Below, piece after piece: positions 8,006 through 11,133 of a DNA stretch of 11,133 nucleotides (within the stretch, counting starts at the first letter, position 1; every line of letters starts with the position of its first letter). The DNA comes from Hamiltosporidium magnivora. Taxonomy: Eukaryota > Microsporidia > Dubosqiidae. The stretch is from NCBI GenBank assembly GCA_004325065.1, contig PITI01000538.1:1-11133 (forward strand), read 5' to 3'. Under the pieces are notes generated by a model. That model had not been told where the DNA came from and did no database searches. It saw only the letters and a list, made by a program, of their open reading frames with translations. A program made the translations under genes and the position numbers.

Positions 8006-8540
8006 CTACAGCGGTTGGAGAGCTCGAGCCTTCTTAACGATTCTCCTCCATTCTTCTCTATTGTGCATTGGGTTCCCCGTTGTAATACATTGATCCCTCA
8101 TAGATTCTTTTCCGCCTCATCTAGCCATATTTTTCTGGGTCTACCTCGTCTTCTCTTATCCTCAGATGCAGATCAAAGGATTTTGCTATTAGCTCTTTCC
8201 GTCTGCATTCTTTCTACGTGCCCTAACTATCTAAGTCTTCTCTGTTTCATAATAGTGACATGATTTGTTTCTATATAAAGCTCCTATATTTCTAGATTTT
8301 TTTCAAATCCTGTATTGTTATTTAAATATTGGGTTATATACCCTTCTAAATATCTTTCTTTCTCATATGACTAGCAGGGCCTCGTCTCTTTTTGTCATAA
8401 CCAGTGTTTCTGAAGCCTACAATACAACAGGTCTAATAATAACCTATATATTTGCCCTTTCAAATTTTGATTCAACAGATTTGACTTCATAAGCGTTAGA
8501 GAGCAAATAGGTCTTGTTGCCTGCTTATTTTTCTCTAATC
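8006..8540 (-). pseudogene. RTE polyprotein C-terminal fragment with in-frame stops
   Basis: Beyond the palm, minus-strand pieces match the RTE thumb and tail: GNKTY, RPVV, SETLVMTKRDEALL, then LGHVERM and RRRGRPRKIWLDEAEKN. In this last frame three stops break an otherwise continuous conserved stretch: TAG at 8227-8229, where the family has the Trp of LRWLGHV; TGA at 8173-8175; and TGA at 8098-8100. A one-frame shift then leads into REEWRRIVKKARALQPL and a TAG at 8006-8008, which fits the normal end of the element. It has no function now. Confidence 0.8.
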
Positions 8541-9085
8541 TCAAGAGCATTCTTTTCCTCGTTCAGAAGAGATACCCAGGTATTTGAAGCTCGATACTCT
8601 TTCAAGTATATATAAATTTTTTAAAGATTTCCTCTGGTATTCATGGATTGAGGATTTGACCATATATTTTGTTTTGGTTTCATTTATTATCAGAAAATAT
8701 TTTCCTGATTCAGCGTCTAATATTTTTAAAGTTGATTCCATAACTTCTGGATTTCTTTCCTCGATGGCCAGATGACCTGTATTTGCTATATATTGTGTGA
8801 TTCTATTAAATATTGTACAATCAGTGTTCTTTGGCAACTTTCGGATTATTCCCACCAGTGTTAGATTGAACAGTACCCAAAAAAATGTATCACCCTGTCT
8901 TAGTTCTATATTAATACTAATGCGATTGAATACATTACCTGTTAATAATACCTTTACTTTTGTTTGCATGAGTGTCATTTTGATTGAAATAAGAATTTTC
9001 ATAGAAGGTGTAAAGTTCTCAGGATTCTATTCCAAAATTCCCGATCAATGCTGTCGTCATATGCTTGCTTGTGGCCTAAAAAAAG
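8541..9085 (-). pseudogene. RTE reverse transcriptase, palm fragment with ruined active site
   Basis: From about 9100 to 9013 one frame reads EKCYKQKITIHHLF, then QAYDDSIDREFW, ending in TGA; a second frame, with an ATG at 9002, continues with MTLMQTKVKVLL, LRQGD, LFNLTLVGIIRKL, NETKTKYM and FKYLG to 8541. The catalytic aspartate of motif A is replaced by glycine (codon 9074-9076), and the YADD box of motif C reads NTGH (codons 8772-8783). Even without the frameshifts this domain could not polymerise DNA, so the copy has been dead for some time. Confidence 0.82.
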
Positions 9086-9125
9086 ATGATGTATTGTGAT
9101 TTTTTGTTTATAGCATTTTTCAAGT

Positions 9126-9608
9126 CTAATTCTTATAACAAGGATTTGATTGATTGTTGATCGGTCTCTTTGGAACCCATATTGATAATCCCCAAGAGCG
9201 CTTTCTGCGTATGGCTCTAATCTTTTTGAAATTATTTTTGGGGAATTTTGTATTTAATATCCCCAAGATATATTCCCGTATAATTAGAGCACCGGTTTTA
9301 AATCTTTCTTTATGAATAAGGACTATCAGACCCACATTCCTTTCACTAGGTATCTTTTCCTGGACCCATATTTCTTTGATTAAGTTATGAAAATTGTTTA
9401 TTATGAAATCTCCTCCATATTTTAAAAGTTCGGCTGTGAACTTATCTTCACTTGGCACCTTATTGTTTTTTAGACTCATTATATCATCTGTTGTCTCTGG
9501 AACAGTTCTTACGATATAAATATTTATAGAAAATTTACATTCCTTCAAAAGGCGTTTTTTAGAGTCAAATTGAAATTTTAAATCGAGATAGAATGCTAAA
9601 AACTGCAA
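9126..9608 (-). pseudogene. RTE reverse transcriptase, N-terminal (fingers) fragment
   Basis: A 160-codon frame contains KKRLLKECKF, SLKNNKVPSED, AELLKYGGDF, LIKEIWVQEKIPSE and GLIVLIHKE, the conserved start of the RTE reverse transcriptase. Near 9225-9245 the conserved reading moves to another frame (ISKRLEPYAESALGDYQYGF), so the last 40 residues of this frame are nonsense. A stop (TAA) in the second frame follows at about 9139, and a third frame takes over. The upstream 25 residues are not clearly part of the element, so the truncation point lies near 9560-9608. Confidence 0.8.
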
Positions 9609-10132
9609 AATGTATAGATACTTATTGTAAAAGCTATAACTAAAGATATTTCATAGTAGTGTTTGATGTAACGAGAAAAAAAACAATTTTTGGTTGATGA
9701 TCGAAATCAAAACATTGTTTAAATATAAATATGTAGAAAAAAATGTAATATAGAATTGACCAAAGAATAAATAGTAAAATATAAATGGAGATGTATAGAC
9801 TCTATGAACTAATAATTTTGATTATGATTTTGTAATTGAAAATTTAAAATTGATTCTTATTAGCGGAATTTAAGGTTAGAAAATATTAAAGGACTAAAAA
9901 TACTTCATAAATTCCTTAATCACATTAAAAATGAAAATTTCAAAATACTAATTTTTTTAAATAAAGAAAATATAATTTAATTCAAACCGATATTCAGCAG
10001 CTCGATGTTTTGTTCCATACGTGTTTCCCTTTTTGTAAGAATAAACCTTTTTTCGAAAACTATATTGAGAAACCTATAAATTAAACCGAAAAATACTGAA
10101 GGTAAAATTATTTCATGGGTGCTTAATCTATC
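9609..10132. other. AT-rich spacer between the RTE remnant and the membrane-protein gene
   Basis: No coding frame, RNA or repeat is visible. If the RTE copy had its endonuclease region it would be encoded here on the minus strand, and no trace of it can be read, which confirms the truncation. Confidence 0.55.
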
Positions 10133-10804
10133 TCAACCATACCATTTAATTAGAACCGGAATGGTTTGCATTACAAAATTGCAAATAAATATCAAAAATG
10201 TTAATAGTAGAATTGATAGACCGATAAACAATATTTTATGGAAATTGCTGGTTAACTTTAATTGTTTTCGTTTGTGCATTCCCACGAAATATATTAAAAC
10301 TGCAATAAAAACAAATAAACACTCGATAGTCTCATTTAGAAGAAATGTGCTTACGTTTGAAAGTAAAAGAACTTCATAATAATAAGAAACAAGATTATAA
10401 AAATCTGTAGATTCATCAGGGTTGATTTTAAGTGTTTTGTTATGATCATGTAGTAAAATACGAAAACAACAAAATATTTCAGATATAAAAATATCAAACG
10501 TACCTATATTTATCATTCTCATAAATTTGAAAACCGTTGCAGGGCTTAATAAATTATTCTTGGCAATTACCGATATTTCCGATAATAAAACAAAAATTTT
10601 TGTGGCTACATATGCAGCGAGCATACCTATAAGCATTATTTTCTCTTTTAGTCTTGATGATTCTTCTTTTGCCAAATAAAATAAATCTAGAATCGCCTCT
10701 AAAATATTTTTATTGTAATCCTTATATAACTTATTTGAATAAGCTACTGTTAAATAAAGAAAACTACAAGTAAAAATAAGATAAAAAATTAATCTATATT
10801 TCAT
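10133..10804 (-). CDS. Multi-pass membrane protein with signal peptide, family unknown
   Basis: The protein has 223 aa with a clean ATG at 10804. Residues 1-22 (a short basic start, then IFYLIFTCSFLYLTV, then AYS) form a good signal peptide or first membrane anchor. Further hydrophobic spans lie at about 54-76, 100-118, 158-176 and 190-213, separated by basic loops (KRKQLK at 178-183, KEESSRLKEK at 46-55) and an acidic loop (INPDESTD at 127-134). Cysteines cluster at 112-113. This suggests an integral membrane protein of the ER, plasma membrane or spore-coat secretory route. A CCC occurs 47 bases upstream on the minus strand, further away than in the other genes. I do not recognise the family; lineage-specific membrane proteins of this size are common in microsporidia. 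That it is a gene is likely from length, start and hydrophobic pattern. Confidence 0.62.
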   Translation of the reverse strand: MKYRLIFYLIFTCSFLYLTVAYSNKLYKDYNKNILEAILDLFYLAKEESSRLKEKIMLIGMLAAYVATKIFVLLSEISVIAKNNLLSPATVFKFMRMINIGTFDIFISEIFCCFRILLHDHNKTLKINPDESTDFYNLVSYYYEVLLLSNVSTFLLNETIECLFVFIAVLIYFVGMHKRKQLKLTSNFHKILFIGLSILLLTFLIFICNFVMQTIPVLIKWYG

Positions 10805-10890
10805 GGTATAAAAATCATTTTTTTTTAAATAACTTACAAATTAACTCTTTTGGGAAAACCTTCAAATAGATTTTCCATTATTGGTGTTAT

Positions 10891-11133
10891 TTAACAATAA
10901 CTTTCTTTTTTCTTAATTGCTTTTTTTTCATAAATTTTGGAGGTTTTAGTTGTAAATTTTAAAATAAATGCAAAATATGTTATCGCAGAAACTTCTTTAA
11001 AAAGAAATTTAATTTTTATAAAAAATCCAAAAATTTTACCGTCTTTATAAATTGCTAATAAGATTTTAAATCCTCTTTTGAATATATAGGGTTTTTCGAT
11101 CAATATAATAATCCTTGCAATCAATATAATAAT
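10891..11133 (-). CDS. Possible 3' end of a gene cut by the right window edge
   Basis: The frame is open from the window edge to a TAA at 10891-10893 and contains no ATG, so if real it must start outside the window. The 80 visible residues are rich in Ile, Lys and Phe, with a hydrophobic stretch around ITYFAFIL and a lysine-rich tail (KKAIKKKE). The first residues repeat a seven-residue unit, IIILIAR then IIILIEK, encoded by a 21-bp repeat. It lies 86 bases upstream of the membrane-protein gene on the same strand. I see no family motif, and at this composition a chance open frame of this length is quite possible. Confidence 0.3.
   Translation of the reverse strand: MIILIARIIILIEKPYIFKRGFKILLAIYKDGKIFGFFIKIKFLFKEVSAITYFAFILKFTTKTSKIYEKKAIKKKESYC
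11099..11133. repeat. 14-bp direct repeat with 21-bp spacing at the window edge
   Basis: ATCAATATAATAAT occurs at 11099-11112 and again at 11120-11133. The 21-bp period keeps the reading frame of the overlapping partial ORF. It may continue outside the window. Confidence 0.7.

Larger units (their letters stand above)
7975..9608 (-). mobile_element. 5'-truncated, decayed RTE-clade non-LTR retrotransposon
   Basis: Minus-strand fragments in several frames line up in order with the reverse transcriptase and C-terminal part of an arthropod-type RTE element. They are: MSLKNNKVPSEDKFTAELLK (about 9418-9477), LEPYAESALGDYQYGF (about 9173-9220), the motif A region (about 9045-9085), LRQGD (about 8886-8900), INETKTKYM and FKYLG (about 8570-8710), RPVV and MTKRDEALL (about 8370-8440), LGHVERM (8206-8226), RRRGRPRKIWLDEAEKN (about 8104-8157) and REEWRRIVKKARALQPL (8009-8059). 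The end of this coding remnant is a TAG at 8006-8008. The apurinic-type endonuclease and any ORF1 are missing, as expected for 5' truncation during target-primed reverse transcription. No target-site duplication or terminal simple repeat could be fixed. Surrounding genes look microsporidian, so an arthropod host is a likely source. Confidence 0.85.

Noticed and set aside
8000..8045. tRNA-like stretch (CAGCGGTTGGAGAGCTCGAG) resembling an A box
   Set aside because: No acceptor or T-arm pairing follows, and the bases encode the conserved C-terminal residues of the RTE on the other strand.
8098..8229. Possible alternative genetic code with TGA or TAG read as Trp or Arg
   Set aside because: The intact genes use TGG for Trp and end at TAA or TGA, and the same element also has frameshifts and lost catalytic residues, so ordinary pseudogene decay explains the stops.
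7919..9099. Several plus-strand open frames of 60-115 codons
   Set aside because: They are antisense to the RTE remnant, whose minus-strand translation shows conserved reverse-transcriptase motifs.
10119..10379. An 86-codon plus-strand ORF antisense to the membrane-protein gene
   Set aside because: It lies opposite a longer frame with a signal peptide and regular hydrophobic spans and has no features of its own.

Overview
The window is very AT-rich. It holds short, intron-free, compact eukaryotic genes with homopolymer-laden spacers, which best fits a microsporidian (or a similarly reduced fungal-lineage parasite). Three things support this. The recognisable proteins are miniature versions of fungal/animal nuclear proteins: an MRG/Eaf3-like protein of 250 aa, a six-BRCT Rtt107/Brc1-like protein of 559 aa, and a 90-aa Ctf8-like protein. 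No gene needs an intron. A C-rich motif (CCC, twice as CCCTTGA) lies within about 12 bases of the ATG of three genes, which resembles the CCC/GGG start-proximal signal described in microsporidia. The species cannot be told from the sequence.

Layout. Positions 2-244 hold the 3' end of a charged, less AT-rich reading frame cut by the window edge. Positions 245-1077 are a spacer with three 78-bp imperfect tandem repeats. The Eaf3/MRG gene (+) is at 1078-1830. Next comes a spacer carrying an out-of-place GC-rich island (about 2150-2310) that resembles the 5' region of an arthropod RTE retrotransposon. After it, a 74-bp tandem duplication precedes the BRCT gene (+, 3019-4698). The small Ctf8-like gene (-, 4902-5174) converges on the BRCT gene. 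From 5175 to 10132 I find no intact gene. This stretch holds an unclassified GC-elevated island (about 5577-6170), nearly 1.8 kb of structureless AT-rich DNA, and a 5'-truncated, heavily mutated RTE-clade non-LTR retrotransposon on the minus strand (about 7975-9608). The right end carries a signal-peptide-bearing multi-pass membrane protein (-, 10133-10804) and the 3' part of another possible ORF (-, 10891 to the edge).

The three recognisable genes all belong to chromatin and replication biology. By family knowledge, Eaf3 acts in NuA4 acetyltransferase and Rpd3S deacetylase, Rtt107/Brc1 binds phosphorylated H2A at stalled forks, and Ctf8 belongs to the Ctf18-RFC clamp loader needed for cohesion. 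Their adjacency is worth noting, but there is no sign of an operon: strands differ and each has its own upstream motif.

I see no CRISPR array, rRNA, tRNA or defence/toxin cassette, and nothing that amounts to a new multi-gene system. The most interesting points are the arthropod-type retrotransposon debris (horizontal transfer or assembly chimerism), the loss of the aromatic cage in the Eaf3 chromo barrel, the very compact six-BRCT protein, and the small Ctf8 candidate.
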